In this document: positions 15,645 through 24,891 of the stretch, piece by piece | Layout: every line of letters begins with the position of its first letter | Position numbering within the stretch: the first letter of the stretch is position 1 | Origin: Bacillota bacterium | Lineage (GTDB): Bacteria > Bacillota > Clostridia > Christensenellales > Borkfalkiaceae | Direction of reading: 5' to 3' | Assembly: GCA_019423125.1 (NCBI GenBank) | Contig: JAHZBZ010000001.1 | Coordinates: 374,751 to 438,750 of the forward strand | DNA length: 64,000 bases | Made by a program: the position numbers and the translations under genes | The notes under the pieces: model-generated | Told to the model about the DNA's origin: nothing | Databases searched by the model: none | Seen by the model: the letters and a program-made list of their open reading frames with translations, nothing else

Positions 15645-16043
15645 ATGCGCGAGAGGATCGTGACGCTGTCCTGCGAATGTGACGGAGAAAAAACGCACGC
15701 GCGCGCGCGTGCGAAAGAATACGTGCGCGGGGGCGTGCGTGAATACCGCTTCGAGATGCAGGGCGCGAGTTATCGCATCCGCACGGGCGGGAGCGTCCTT
15801 TTCGAGCGCCGCGGCGGGCTCGGGTATCGGCTGGAGCTGGACGCGGAGCGCCCGACGCGTGCGCGCGTGTGCACGGAGTTCGGCGAGCTGGAAGTGCTCG
15901 TGCGCGTGGCATCGCTCTCCGTCCGCGAGCGGGAAGGGCTGTTCGCCCTCCGCGCGGAGTATTCGCTGGATTTTTCCGGATTTATACAAAAGCACTCCGT
16001 GCGCTTTACGGCGCTCTCGGAGGCGAAGGAGGGGGGATCATGA
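15645..16043 (+). CDS. DUF1934 (YwiB-like) beta-barrel protein
   Basis: A 132-residue protein resembling the DUF1934 family, small soluble calycin-like beta-barrels of unknown role found widely in Firmicutes. It is rich in alternating hydrophobic and charged residues consistent with a barrel, and has no signal peptide. GAGGAAG precedes the ATG. Its stop overlaps the ATG of the metallo-beta-lactamase gene (ATGA). The family assignment is by overall pattern, not by a catalytic motif. Confidence 0.7.
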   Translation: MRERIVTLSCECDGEKTHARARAKEYVRGGVREYRFEMQGASYRIRTGGSVLFERRGGLGYRLELDAERPTRARVCTEFGELEVLVRVASLSVREREGLFALRAEYSLDFSGFIQKHSVRFTALSEAKEGGS

Positions 16044-16675
16044 AACTGACCTATCTCGGACATTCCTGTTTTCTTTTGGAAGCGGAGGACGGGACCCGTC
16101 TCGTGACCGATCCGTACACGGGCGTAGGGTACGAGATGCCGCCCGTGTCGGCGGAATATGTGTGTTGCAGTCACGGTCATTTTGACCACGACTTCGTGCG
16201 CGGCGTGCGCGGCGCGCAGAAGATCGTGCGCGGTACGGGCGAATTTGCGTGCGGGGCTTTCCGCCTGCGCGGCATCGCATCCTTCCACGACGAGGTCGAA
16301 GGCGCGAAACGCGGCTTGAACACGGTGTACTGCATCGAATGCGACGGCGTGCGCGTCTGCCACATGGGCGACATCGGAACGCTTCCCGAACCCGCGCTCG
16401 TGCGGGAGATCGGAGCTTGCGATGTTCTGCTCGTGCCCTGCGGCGGGACGTACACGGTGGACGCGGAGGGCGCGGCAAAATGGGTGCGTGCGCTCTCGCC
16501 TCGTGTCGCTGTCGGGATGCATTTCCGCCCCGCGGACGGGACGTTGGACATCTCGGACGAAAGCGGATTTTTGCGCGCAGTCGGCGGGGAGAGGCTCGCG
16601 CGGGCGTCGCTGGAGGCGACGGATCTGAAGCTCCTTGCGGGCAAAGCGGTAACACTTGAGAGGACGAGAGAATGA
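16040..16675 (+). CDS. Metallo-beta-lactamase fold hydrolase, UlaG-like
   Basis: A 211-residue single-domain metal hydrolase. The start KLTYLGHSCFLLE is typical of the Lactamase_B_3/UlaG-like branch. The metal ligands appear as SHGHFDHD (HxHxDH motif) near residue 55, and later MGDIG and the terminal GMHFRP provide the remaining ligands. The substrate is unknown; the branch includes lactonases and N-acyl hydrolases. It is translationally coupled at both ends (ATGA overlaps) to DUF1934 and to the Rho-like gene. Confidence 0.85.
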   Translation: MKLTYLGHSCFLLEAEDGTRLVTDPYTGVGYEMPPVSAEYVCCSHGHFDHDFVRGVRGAQKIVRGTGEFACGAFRLRGIASFHDEVEGAKRGLNTVYCIECDGVRVCHMGDIGTLPEPALVREIGACDVLLVPCGGTYTVDAEGAAKWVRALSPRVAVGMHFRPADGTLDISDESGFLRAVGGERLARASLEATDLKLLAGKAVTLERTRE

Positions 16676-18153
16676 GTGAAGAGAGAATCGAAGAACAGAC
16701 GAACGGTATGCCTGACTTCTTGCAGGACCAAGAAGAGGGAAAGATCGACGACGAAAAGCTGTTCGAGATCTATGCGCCCGTCGCGGAGAGCCTGGATCGC
16801 GGCAACATCTACGAGATGCGCAACATCGCGCGCGCCTTCGGGATCAACGCGCCGACGACCATCAAGAAGCGCGGGCTGATCGCGAGCATCATCCGCGTCG
16901 CGGCGGGGTTTTCGCTGCCCGGCCCGCGCAACAACCGCGGCGCCCGCGTCAAGGCGGAGCCTGCGTCCGAACTGCGCATCGCCGAAGTGCGCGACCTCGT
17001 CGCAAAGTGCAACGCAAAGCTCATCTATGAGGATGCCCGCGCACAGTCGGTGCGGCTTCCTCTGCGCGACGTGGAGGGCGGCGAGCGCATATACGACTAT
17101 GGCGACCCGCACTGCACGGGGTTTCTGGACATTGACCGCTCGGGCGTGGGACATCTGCGCGATTACGACCTCGAAGAGCGCCCGACGGACGCGGTGCTCG
17201 GCGAAAAATTCATACGCGACAACAAACTGCGTGCGGGCGACTATGTCAGCTGCTTCGTGGCGCAGGAAGAGGGCAAGGCGCCCGAAGGCGTGCAGCTCGC
17301 CGCCCTCGACGGGCACCCGCCGCGCATGCAGTCGCGCGGGCTGTTCGAGGAATTTCCCGCCGTCTATCCCTACGGCAGGCTCCGCCTCGGCGGAGAGGAC
17401 CCCGTCCTGCGCGCCGTAGACCTTCTTCTCCCGCTGGGGCTGGGACAGAGGGGCCTTCTGTTTTCCTCCGCGGGGCTGGGCGTCACTTCCTTTTTCGAGC
17501 GCGTCGCCGATGTGCTCGTGCGCACCGATCCCGCGGTGCGCGTGGTGCTCGTCCTGCTCGCACAGCGTCCCGAAGAGGTGACGCGCCTGCGCCGTCGATT
17601 TCCGCAGGCGGTGGTCGCGGCGACCTGTTTTGACGACGCGCCCGCCCGCCATGCGCAGATGGCGCGGCTCGGCCTCGAATGCGCAAAGCGCACGGCGGAG
17701 AGCGGCGGCAAGGCGCTCCTGCTGTTGGACAACCTCGGCGTTCTCGCGCGCGGCATCGCGGATTCGACGGTGTACAGCGGCAGGTCGACGCGCGGCGGGC
17801 TGGACCTTGTCGCGCTTCAGGCGGTCAAGCGGTATTTTTCGAGTGCCCGCAAGCTGGAGGGCGCGGGTTCTCTGACAATGCTCGCCGTCTCGCGCACGGA
17901 CGGAACGGACATCGACGCGGAGGTGGGCGAAGAGCTTTTGCCCGCGGCGAACCTCGTCCTGCGCTTTACCGAGCGCGCCCTTGCTGCGGGGGTGTTCCCT
18001 GCGGCGGACCTGAGCGCTTCGCGTTCTCGCGTCGCAGAGGCAGCGCGCACGGAGGAAGAGGAGGCGCAGGCGCGCGAACTTTCCCGCGCGGTCGAAGAGC
18101 AGGGGCCTGCGGCGGTGCTCGGCTTCTTTGATAAAAACGATCCCGCAAATTGA
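16672..18153 (+). CDS. Rho-like protein with degenerate ATPase motifs
   Basis: A 493-residue paralogue of transcription [11 protein letters not shown] factor Rho. It keeps an N-terminal helical domain (about 30-75), a cold-shock-like RNA-binding region (about 149-195), and a clear Rho core: RPEEVT (299-304), FDDAPARHAQMA, LLLLDN Walker B (349-354), RGGLDLVALQAVKRYFSSARKLEGAGS. The P-loop is SSAGLGVT (265-272) where Rho has PPKAGKT, so the catalytic Lys is missing. The Asp-Glu before RPEEVT is Ala-Gln, removing the catalytic Glu, and the arginine-finger Arg aligns with Glu. RNA binding may persist, but ATP hydrolysis is unlikely. No intact rho is in the window. Confidence 0.88.
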   Translation: MSEERIEEQTNGMPDFLQDQEEGKIDDEKLFEIYAPVAESLDRGNIYEMRNIARAFGINAPTTIKKRGLIASIIRVAAGFSLPGPRNNRGARVKAEPASELRIAEVRDLVAKCNAKLIYEDARAQSVRLPLRDVEGGERIYDYGDPHCTGFLDIDRSGVGHLRDYDLEERPTDAVLGEKFIRDNKLRAGDYVSCFVAQEEGKAPEGVQLAALDGHPPRMQSRGLFEEFPAVYPYGRLRLGGEDPVLRAVDLLLPLGLGQRGLLFSSAGLGVTSFFERVADVLVRTDPAVRVVLVLLAQRPEEVTRLRRRFPQAVVAATCFDDAPARHAQMARLGLECAKRTAESGGKALLLLDNLGVLARGIADSTVYSGRSTRGGLDLVALQAVKRYFSSARKLEGAGSLTMLAVSRTDGTDIDAEVGEELLPAANLVLRFTERALAAGVFPAADLSASRSRVAEAARTEEEEAQARELSRAVEEQGPAAVLGFFDKNDPAN

Positions 18154-18163
18154 GGTGAAAGAC

Positions 18164-19093
18164 ATGAAAGGATACGTCGCGATACACATGACCGCCGAGC
18201 GGCTGCGTGCCGCGCTGTTCGGCGCGGACAAGTCCTTCCTCGGCCGCAAGAGCGCGGCGCTCTCCGCGGAGGACAGCTATGTGACCCTTCTCGCCAAGAC
18301 GGCACAGCTCGTTCGCGAACTGTGCGGCGGGGACGCGCCCGTCGCCGTCGCGGCGTGCGCCGAGGGCATCGTCTCCCGCTCGGGGGAGGTGCTCGACAGC
18401 GATCTTCCCGCCCTTGTCGGCAGGCCCTTCTCCCGCGAGCTCTCCGAAAAGCTGGGCTCGCGCGTGCTGTTTTCGGACGCGGCGACCGCCTGTGCGGCGG
18501 GCGAAGCGGCGTTCGGCGCGGCGAAAAAATACGACGACGTCGTCTGCCTGCGCCTCGGCGCGCGCGTGGACTGCGCGGCGCTGTTCGGCGGCGAGCGCTT
18601 CGGCGACGCGGCGTGCGTCGCGGGCCACATGGTCGTCGAGGCGGGCGGTATCCCTTGTTCCTGCGGGCGCAGGGGCTGTTTTACGCAGTACGTCTCTGAT
18701 GCGGCGCTGGTCCGCGACACAAAGCGCGCGATGTTCGAGAACCGTTCCAGCGCGCTCTGGTCGAGCGCGGAAGGGGACCCCGAAAACGTGACGCCCGTGA
18801 CCGCCTTTGCCTGCGCGAAGGCGGGGGACGAGGCGGCGCAGAAGGTGGTGAAAAACTACATCTTCTATCTCGGCGAAGGCATCGCCAACCTGATCGGGCT
18901 TTTCCGTCCGCAGGTGTTTGTCCTTGCGGGCGCGCCCGACGACAGCGACTACCTGCTCGCTCCTCTGAGAAAATACGTCAGCGAGCGTCTGTTCGTGGAC
19001 AGCGGCCGCGTCCCGCTTGCCTTCAACCGCGCGGCGCTCGGCGCGGATGCGGAGCTGTACGGCTGTTGCGCACAGCTTTTCCCCGAGCGATGA
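18164..19093 (+). CDS. ROK-family protein lacking the kinase ATP-binding motif
   Basis: A 309-residue protein of the ROK (repressor, ORF, kinase) family without a DNA-binding domain. The zinc motif is intact: H155, C165, C167 and C172 in GHMVVEAGGIPCSCGRRGC, and the catalytic-type Asp (D105) is present. The N-terminal DxGGT phosphate loop is replaced by HMTAE, and the second LGTGxG loop by LRLGAR, so glucokinase activity is doubtful. The start at 18164 is set by GAGGTGAAAG. The stop overlaps the next gene (ATGA). It may be a sensor or structural protein; a conventional sugar kinase is less likely. Confidence 0.8.
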   Translation: MKGYVAIHMTAERLRAALFGADKSFLGRKSAALSAEDSYVTLLAKTAQLVRELCGGDAPVAVAACAEGIVSRSGEVLDSDLPALVGRPFSRELSEKLGSRVLFSDAATACAAGEAAFGAAKKYDDVVCLRLGARVDCAALFGGERFGDAACVAGHMVVEAGGIPCSCGRRGCFTQYVSDAALVRDTKRAMFENRSSALWSSAEGDPENVTPVTAFACAKAGDEAAQKVVKNYIFYLGEGIANLIGLFRPQVFVLAGAPDDSDYLLAPLRKYVSERLFVDSGRVPLAFNRAALGADAELYGCCAQLFPER

Positions 19094-20145
19094 GGGCGTC
19101 GCTTGCCCTTCCCGAAGGGGCGGCGCGGCGGAAAAGACGCCGCGCGCTGTTGCGCCGCGGCGCGTATCTTGCGGCGGCGGCGATCTTGCTCGCGGCGCTC
19201 CTGCTCGTCAACGCGTTCGTGTTTCCCCTCCGCTATCTCTGGGTGCTCGCGGCGTATCCCGCCTCGCCTAAATGGGAGGAAGGGGAACTGTGCGTCTGGT
19301 TTTTGGACGTCGGACAGGGCGACGCGACATTTGTGCGCTTCCCGGGCGGCGAGACCATGCTCATCGACGGCGGCGACGGCTCGTATGCCGCGCGGCAGTC
19401 CCTTCTCTCGGCGCTGTTTGCGGCGGGCGTGGACGAGCTGGACTATCTCTTGCTCACGCACGACGATCTCGACCATGCGGGCGGGCTCGCGGAGGCGGCG
19501 GAGCTGTTCGGCGCGCAGACGCTCTGGCTTCCGAGCGATCTGCATTCGGACGCGGCGCTCGCGCTTTCCGAGTATGCGAAATCCTCGGAGGCACAGGTGC
19601 GCACGCCGCGCATCTTCGAGAGCGTCGTCTCGGGCACGCGGGAACAGCCCTGCGTGCTGCTCTTCCTCTCGCCGCTCGCTGAGGCGGAGGGGAATGAGGC
19701 TTCTCCCTTCCTTTACCTCGAATACGCGGGCAGGCGCATCCTGCTGGCGGGCGAGGGCGGGACTGCGGCTGAAGACGCACTCGTCGGTGCATGGGAGGAG
19801 ACGGAAGGGGCTGTATTTGAATGCACCCTCCGCGCGCCCTTCGGTACGCTGGACGTCTCGCCCGACCTTTCGGACATAGACGTGCTCCGCGCGGGGCATC
19901 ACGGCTCGGCGTACAGCACGGGCGAAGCGCTCTGCGCGCTGACGTCGCCCGCCGCCTGTGTGTTCAGCTCGGGCGCGGGAAATTCTTACGGGCACCCCTC
20001 GCCCGAGACGGCGGACCGCCTTCTCAAATATTCGCCCGACGTCGGATTTTTCCGCACGGACGAGCTGGGGAACATCCTCCTGCGCGTGACGCGGGAGGGC
20101 GCGTGCACGCTTACCGCAGAGAGGAGCGTCGCGCAGATCGACTGA
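19090..20145 (+). CDS. Membrane-anchored ComEC/Rec2-like metallo-hydrolase
   Basis: A 351-residue protein with one N-terminal membrane segment (about 24-46) and a metallo-beta-lactamase domain of the ComEC C-terminal type: [40 protein letters not shown] and NSYGHPSPE. In ComEC this domain is thought to degrade the non-transported DNA strand. The ComEC channel domain is absent, so this is a stand-alone hydrolase facing the outside, perhaps a nuclease or phosphodiesterase. The ATG at 19090 overlaps the previous stop; an in-frame ATG eight codons earlier is possible. Confidence 0.85.
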   Translation: MRASLALPEGAARRKRRRALLRRGAYLAAAAILLAALLLVNAFVFPLRYLWVLAAYPASPKWEEGELCVWFLDVGQGDATFVRFPGGETMLIDGGDGSYAARQSLLSALFAAGVDELDYLLLTHDDLDHAGGLAEAAELFGAQTLWLPSDLHSDAALALSEYAKSSEAQVRTPRIFESVVSGTREQPCVLLFLSPLAEAEGNEASPFLYLEYAGRRILLAGEGGTAAEDALVGAWEETEGAVFECTLRAPFGTLDVSPDLSDIDVLRAGHHGSAYSTGEALCALTSPAACVFSSGAGNSYGHPSPETADRLLKYSPDVGFFRTDELGNILLRVTREGACTLTAERSVAQID

Positions 20146-20165
20146 AATCAACGGAGACTTGAACT

Positions 20166-21296
20166 ATGCTGAAACTGACCACGAGCGGCGAGTCGCACGG
20201 GCGTGCGCTGACCGCCATCATAGAGGGGCTTCCCTCCAATCTCACCGTCGAGACGGAGGAGATCGACCGCTATCTCGCCCTCAGGCAGGGCGGCTACGGC
20301 AGGGGCGCCCGCCAGAAGATCGAGACCGACCGCGTGCAGATCCTTGCGGGCGTGCGCGATAAAAAGACGCTGGGCAGTCCCGTCTGCCTGGTGGTGGAGA
20401 ACCGCGACTATGCGAACTGGGAGGCGTACATGTCCCCCTACGGCGCGGACACCTCCGCGCGCAGGCTGACCCGCGTCCGCCCGGGACACGCCGACCTTTC
20501 GGGCGTGCGCAAGTACGACCAGACGGACGCGCGCAACATCCTCGAACGCGCGAGCGCGCGCGAGACGGCGGTGCGCGTCGCGGCGGGCACCGTCGCGAGA
20601 ATGTTCCTGCGCGAACTCGGAATCGAGGTCTGCGGCTACGTCCGCTCGGTCGCGGGTGTGGAGGATACGCGCGAATACACTGCGGCACAGCTCGCATCCG
20701 TCAAGGAGAGCCCGCTCTTCATGCCCGACGCCGCGCTCTGTGAAAGGGCGATGGCGGCGATCGACGAGATCCGCGAGGCGAAAGACACGGCGGGCGGCAT
20801 CGTCGAGATCCGCGTCGCGGGGCTCAAGAGCGGCTTCGGCAGCTGCATGAGCTACGGCGAAAAGCTGGACGGGCACCTCGCGGGCGCGGTCATGGGCATC
20901 CAGGCGATCAAGGGGGTCGAGATCGGCCTCGGCTTCGAGGCGGCGCGCCGCAGGGGCAGCGCCGTGCACGACGAGATCTTCCGCGAGGGCGACCGCTTCG
21001 TGCGCAGGAGCAACAACGCGGGCGGCATCGAGGGCGGCATGTCCAACGGCGAGGAGATCGTGCTCCGCGCCGCGATGAAGCCCATCCCCACCCTCATGCG
21101 CGGGCTTGCCACCGTCGATCTCGAGAGCGGCGAGGCGTGCCGCGCGGCGACGGAGCGCAGCGACGTCTGCGCGATCTGCGCCTGCGAGATCGTCGTCGAG
21201 AGCGTCGTCTGCTTCGCGCTCGCGCAGAAGGTGCTCGAGCGGCTGGGCGGCGACAACATGCGCGAGATCCGCGCGCGCTACGAGCTCTTGCCTTGA
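20166..21296 (+). CDS. aroC: Chorismate synthase
   Basis: It converts EPSP to chorismate with reduced FMN, the last shikimate step. The protein is 376 residues with the family signatures GESHGRAL near the N-terminus, RPGHADLSGVRKYD in the middle and RSNNAGGIEGGMSNGE near the C-terminus. It is the first of six consecutive shikimate genes. Confidence 0.98.
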   Translation: MLKLTTSGESHGRALTAIIEGLPSNLTVETEEIDRYLALRQGGYGRGARQKIETDRVQILAGVRDKKTLGSPVCLVVENRDYANWEAYMSPYGADTSARRLTRVRPGHADLSGVRKYDQTDARNILERASARETAVRVAAGTVARMFLRELGIEVCGYVRSVAGVEDTREYTAAQLASVKESPLFMPDAALCERAMAAIDEIREAKDTAGGIVEIRVAGLKSGFGSCMSYGEKLDGHLAGAVMGIQAIKGVEIGLGFEAARRRGSAVHDEIFREGDRFVRRSNNAGGIEGGMSNGEEIVLRAAMKPIPTLMRGLATVDLESGEACRAATERSDVCAICACEIVVESVVCFALAQKVLERLGGDNMREIRARYELLP

Positions 21297-21311
21297 GTCA
21301 GGAGGTTTTTC

Positions 21312-22367
21312 ATGCAGACCATTCCCGTAAACACGAAATCCCGCCCCTCCGCCGTCCTGTGCGGCGCGGGGGCGTTTGAAGAGGCGTCCCGTTTCCTCGC
21401 GGGGCAGGACGTCTTCGTCGTCACCGATTCCAACGTTGCCCGCCTGTATTCGGACGCGATCGCGTCCGCCTTTGCGGGCGCGCCCGTCTGCGTCGTCCCC
21501 GCGGGCGAGCGGCACAAAAACAGGACCACCCTCTTTTCCGTCCTCGACGGCATGCTCGCGGCGCACCTGCACCGCAACTCCTTCGTCGTCGCATTGGGCG
21601 GCGGCGTGGTGGGGGACATGGCGGGGCTCGCCGCGGCGCTGTATATGCGCGGCACCCGCCTCGTGCAGATCCCGACCACCCTGCTCGCGCAGGTGGACAG
21701 TTCGGTGGGCGGAAAGACGGCGATCGACTACAGACAGGTCAAAAACGTGATCGGCGCCTTTTATCAGCCCGAGCGCGTGTTCTGCGACCCGCTCTTTTTA
21801 AACACGTTGCCGCCGCGCGAGATCCGCTGCGGCCTCGGCGAGATCGTCAAGACGGCGCTCCTCGACGAGCGGGTGGGCGCGAAACTGCGCGCGAACGCGG
21901 ACAGAGCGCGCGATCTCGCATTTTTGCACGATCTGACCGCCGACTGCATCCGCTTCAAGGCGGAAGTGGTCGGGCAGGACGAGACGGAGCGCAGCGGCCT
22001 GCGCAAGTGTCTCAACCTCGGCCACACGACGGGCCACGCGCTCGAACTGTTGCTCGGCAGGCGTTCGCACGGCGAATATGTGCTCATCGGCATCTGGCTG
22101 GAGAGCTTCATCGCCGAGCGCGAGGGGATATGCACGAGCGCGCACGCGGAGGAAGTGCGCGCGCTCGTCCGCTCGGTGCTCCCGCGCATCCCCGCCGTCG
22201 AACAGCCTTCGCGCGCGCTGAAATTTGCCCTTCTCGACAAGAAGAACGCGGCAAAGGACAGCGTCTCGCTCATCCTCTCCAAGGCGCGCGGCGAATACGC
22301 CGAATGCACCCTCTCCGCCGAAAAATACGCGGCGTATCTCTCCCTGCTCGAAGGAGGCGCAAGATGA
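21312..22367 (+). CDS. aroB: 3-Dehydroquinate synthase
   Basis: It cyclises DAHP to 3-dehydroquinate using NAD and a divalent metal. The protein is 351 residues. Motifs include the NAD-binding GGGVVGDMAGLAAALYMRG, PTTLLAQVDSSVGGKTAID, and the metal-binding GLGEIVK, HTTGHALE and SHGE. The stop overlaps the aroA start (ATGA). No DAHP synthase gene is present in the window. Confidence 0.97.
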   Translation: MQTIPVNTKSRPSAVLCGAGAFEEASRFLAGQDVFVVTDSNVARLYSDAIASAFAGAPVCVVPAGERHKNRTTLFSVLDGMLAAHLHRNSFVVALGGGVVGDMAGLAAALYMRGTRLVQIPTTLLAQVDSSVGGKTAIDYRQVKNVIGAFYQPERVFCDPLFLNTLPPREIRCGLGEIVKTALLDERVGAKLRANADRARDLAFLHDLTADCIRFKAEVVGQDETERSGLRKCLNLGHTTGHALELLLGRRSHGEYVLIGIWLESFIAEREGICTSAHAEEVRALVRSVLPRIPAVEQPSRALKFALLDKKNAAKDSVSLILSKARGEYAECTLSAEKYAAYLSLLEGGAR

Positions 22368-23611
22368 ACGTAAAGCCCTGTCACGAGATCTGCGGGGAGT
22401 ATCAGATCCCCGGCGACAAATCCGTCACCCACCGCGCCATCCTCTTCAACGGCGCGGCGGAGGGTGAGGCGACGGTCACCAACGCCCTTTTGGGCGAGGA
22501 CTGCCTCTCCTCGGCGGCGTGCATGCGCGCGCTGGGCGCGGACGTGCGCGTCGATGGGGACGTCGTCCGCGTGCGCGGCGTCGGGCGCTTTCGCGACGCC
22601 GAGTGCGACTGCGGCAACAGCGGCACGACCATGCGCCTGCTCACGGGGCTGGTCGCGGGCAGGGGAATAAACGTCCGCCTGTTCGGCGATCCTTCCCTTT
22701 CCTCCCGCCCGATGGAGCGGGTCGCGGCGCCCCTCCGCCTTCTCGGCGCGAAGGTGCGCACGACGCAGGGCAGGGCGCCCGTCTTCGTGGAGCCTGCTTC
22801 CCTCGTCGGGTGCGCGGTGGACACGCAGGTCGCGAGCGCGCAGGTCAAGAGCGCGCTTCTGCTCGCGGCGCTGGGTGCCGAGGGCGAGACGACGGTGCGC
22901 GAACCCCTGCGCACGCGCGATCACACCGAGCGCATGCTCGCCGCGATGGGTGCGGACATCCGCGTCTGCGGGAACGAGATCACCGTCCGCGGCGGCAGTC
23001 TGCGCGCGCGGGACGTGGAGGTGCCCGCGGACATCTCGGGCGCCGCCTATTTCATGGCGTTGGGCGCGCTGTGCGGCGAGACGGTCTGCCGCAACGTCGG
23101 CGTCAACCCCACCCGCACGGGCATCCTCGCCGCATTCGACAGGATGGGCGCGGACTATTCGCTGGAAAACGAGCGGGAGGTGTGCGGAGAACCCGTCGCG
23201 GACATCCGCGTGCGCAAGTCTCCGCTCCGCGCCATCCGCCTTTCGCGGGAGGACATGCCCGCGCTGATCGACGAGATCCCCGTGATCGCCGTCCTGCTCG
23301 CGTTTGCCGAGGGGGAGAGCGTCATCACGGGCGCGGAGGAGCTCAAAGTCAAGGAGAGCGACCGCATCCGCACGACGGCGGAGATGCTGTGCGCGCTGGG
23401 CGGGGACTGCACACCGACGGCGGACGGGCTGATCATCCGCGGCAAGAGGACGCTGCGCGGCGGCGACGTCAGGACATACAAGGACCACCGCATCGCGATG
23501 AGCGGCGCAGTCGGGCTTCTCGCGAGCGAAAAGGGCGGGAGCATCGACGATCCCGCGTGTGCGGACATCTCTTTCCCGGGCTTTTTCGATCTGCTCGGGC
23601 TGAAGATCTGA
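22364..23611 (+). CDS. aroA: EPSP synthase (3-phosphoshikimate 1-carboxyvinyltransferase)
   Basis: It adds enolpyruvate from PEP to shikimate 3-phosphate. The protein is 415 residues. The N-terminal PGDKSVTHRAILF (substrate Lys), the PEP-binding DCGNSGTTMRLL, and the C-terminal LKVKESDRIRTTAEML and YKDHRIAMS are all present. The start at 22364 follows AAGGAGG by 5 nt and overlaps the aroB stop. Confidence 0.97.
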   Translation: MNVKPCHEICGEYQIPGDKSVTHRAILFNGAAEGEATVTNALLGEDCLSSAACMRALGADVRVDGDVVRVRGVGRFRDAECDCGNSGTTMRLLTGLVAGRGINVRLFGDPSLSSRPMERVAAPLRLLGAKVRTTQGRAPVFVEPASLVGCAVDTQVASAQVKSALLLAALGAEGETTVREPLRTRDHTERMLAAMGADIRVCGNEITVRGGSLRARDVEVPADISGAAYFMALGALCGETVCRNVGVNPTRTGILAAFDRMGADYSLENEREVCGEPVADIRVRKSPLRAIRLSREDMPALIDEIPVIAVLLAFAEGESVITGAEELKVKESDRIRTTAEMLCALGGDCTPTADGLIIRGKRTLRGGDVRTYKDHRIAMSGAVGLLASEKGGSIDDPACADISFPGFFDLLGLKI

Positions 23612-23648
23612 AGAGTAAAATAAGCCCTGCGGGGCGAGGAGATAGAAC

Positions 23649-24446
23649 ATGTACAAACTTGCAGTCATCGGGAAGGACGTCTCCAAATCGGACAGCGCGA
23701 AGATGCATACCTTCGATTTCAAAGGGCTGGGCAGCGAATGCACCTACGAGCTTATTTCCGTCGCAAAGGAGGATCTCGACGCGACGGTCAGAAAATTGCT
23801 CGCGGAATACGACGCGTTCAACGTCACCATTCCCTATAAACTGGACGTCATCCCTTATCTGAAAGAGCTCAGGGGCGACGCGCGCGCGTTCGGCGCGGTC
23901 AACCTCGTCAAGGACGGCGTCGGCTACAACACGGACGGCGTCGGGTTTCTGCTCATGCTCGAGAACAACGGTTTCCGTCCTGCGGGAAAGCGCGTGCTCT
24001 TGCTCGGCGCGGGCGGCGCGGGCCGTTCGGTCATCCGCAAGCTCGCGGAGGCGGGCGCGCAGGTCTTCGTATACGACGTGCGCCGCGAAAACCTCGAAGA
24101 GGCGCACCGCGACATCGGCGGATTCACGCCCCTTTTTGAACTTGTCCCGGGCGATTACGACCTGATCGTAAACGCGACGGGCATCGGCATGCACAAGACG
24201 GAGGGCGTCTCGCCCGTCGGAGCGGAGTTCCTCGCCCGCGCGGCGTGCGCCTGCGATCTGATCTACTACCCGAGAAAGAGCGAATTTCTGCGCATCGCCG
24301 AGTCGCTGGGAAAACCCGCCTTCAACGGGCTGGGAATGCTCTTTTATCAGGCGTATTACGGCGACTGCATCATCCTCGGCAGACAGCCTTCCGCCGCCGA
24401 GGCGAAGGAACTGTTCGAGGCGTATCTGAAAGAATATGCGGACTGA
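23649..24446 (+). CDS. aroE: Shikimate dehydrogenase
   Basis: It reduces 3-dehydroshikimate with NADPH. The protein is 265 residues. NVTIPYK carries the catalytic Lys, AVNLVKDG...YNTDGVGF the catalytic Asp, and GAGGAGRSV the nucleotide-binding loop. The usual N-terminal GxPxxHSxSP pocket reads GKDVSKSDSAKMH, a divergent form that still offers Ser residues. Confidence 0.93.
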   Translation: MYKLAVIGKDVSKSDSAKMHTFDFKGLGSECTYELISVAKEDLDATVRKLLAEYDAFNVTIPYKLDVIPYLKELRGDARAFGAVNLVKDGVGYNTDGVGFLLMLENNGFRPAGKRVLLLGAGGAGRSVIRKLAEAGAQVFVYDVRRENLEEAHRDIGGFTPLFELVPGDYDLIVNATGIGMHKTEGVSPVGAEFLARAACACDLIYYPRKSEFLRIAESLGKPAFNGLGMLFYQAYYGDCIILGRQPSAAEAKELFEAYLKEYAD

Positions 24447-24474
24447 ACGGAAAGACACACGAAAGGAGAAGAAG

Positions 24475-24891
24475 ATGAAATTGTTGTTTCTCAACGGCGT
24501 CAACCTGAACATGACGGGTCGGCGCGAAAAGGGAGTTTACGGCACGGAGACGCTGGAGTCGATCAACGAGCAGATCCGCGCCTTCTGTGCGGCGCGCGGC
24601 GCGGAGTGCGAGTTCTTCCAGAGCAATCTGGAAGGGGAGATCTGCACGGCGATCCAGAATTCCGATGCGGACGGGATCGTGCTCAACGCGGGCGCGTTCA
24701 CCCATTACAGCTACGCCATCCGCGACGCGATCGCGTCCGTCTCCACGCCCGTCGTCGAGGTGCACATGTCCAACGTGCACGCGCGCGAGCCCTTCCGCCA
24801 CACTTCGGTCATCAGCGAAGTGTGCCGCGGCACCGTTCTCGGCTTCGGCAAGAACAGTTACATCCTCGCGGCGGAGAGCTTTCTGTTATGA
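24475..24891 (+). CDS. aroQ: Type II 3-dehydroquinate dehydratase
   Basis: It dehydrates 3-dehydroquinate to 3-dehydroshikimate. The protein is 138 residues, typical of the small dodecameric type II enzymes. The start LFLNGVNLNMTGRRE includes the catalytic Arg; VYGTETLE supplies the catalytic Tyr, and NAGAFTHYSYAI and VHMSNVHAREPFRH complete the site. The ATG at 24475 is preceded by GAAAGGAG. The stop overlaps the aroK start (ATGA). Confidence 0.97.
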   Translation: MKLLFLNGVNLNMTGRREKGVYGTETLESINEQIRAFCAARGAECEFFQSNLEGEICTAIQNSDADGIVLNAGAFTHYSYAIRDAIASVSTPVVEVHMSNVHAREPFRHTSVISEVCRGTVLGFGKNSYILAAESFLL

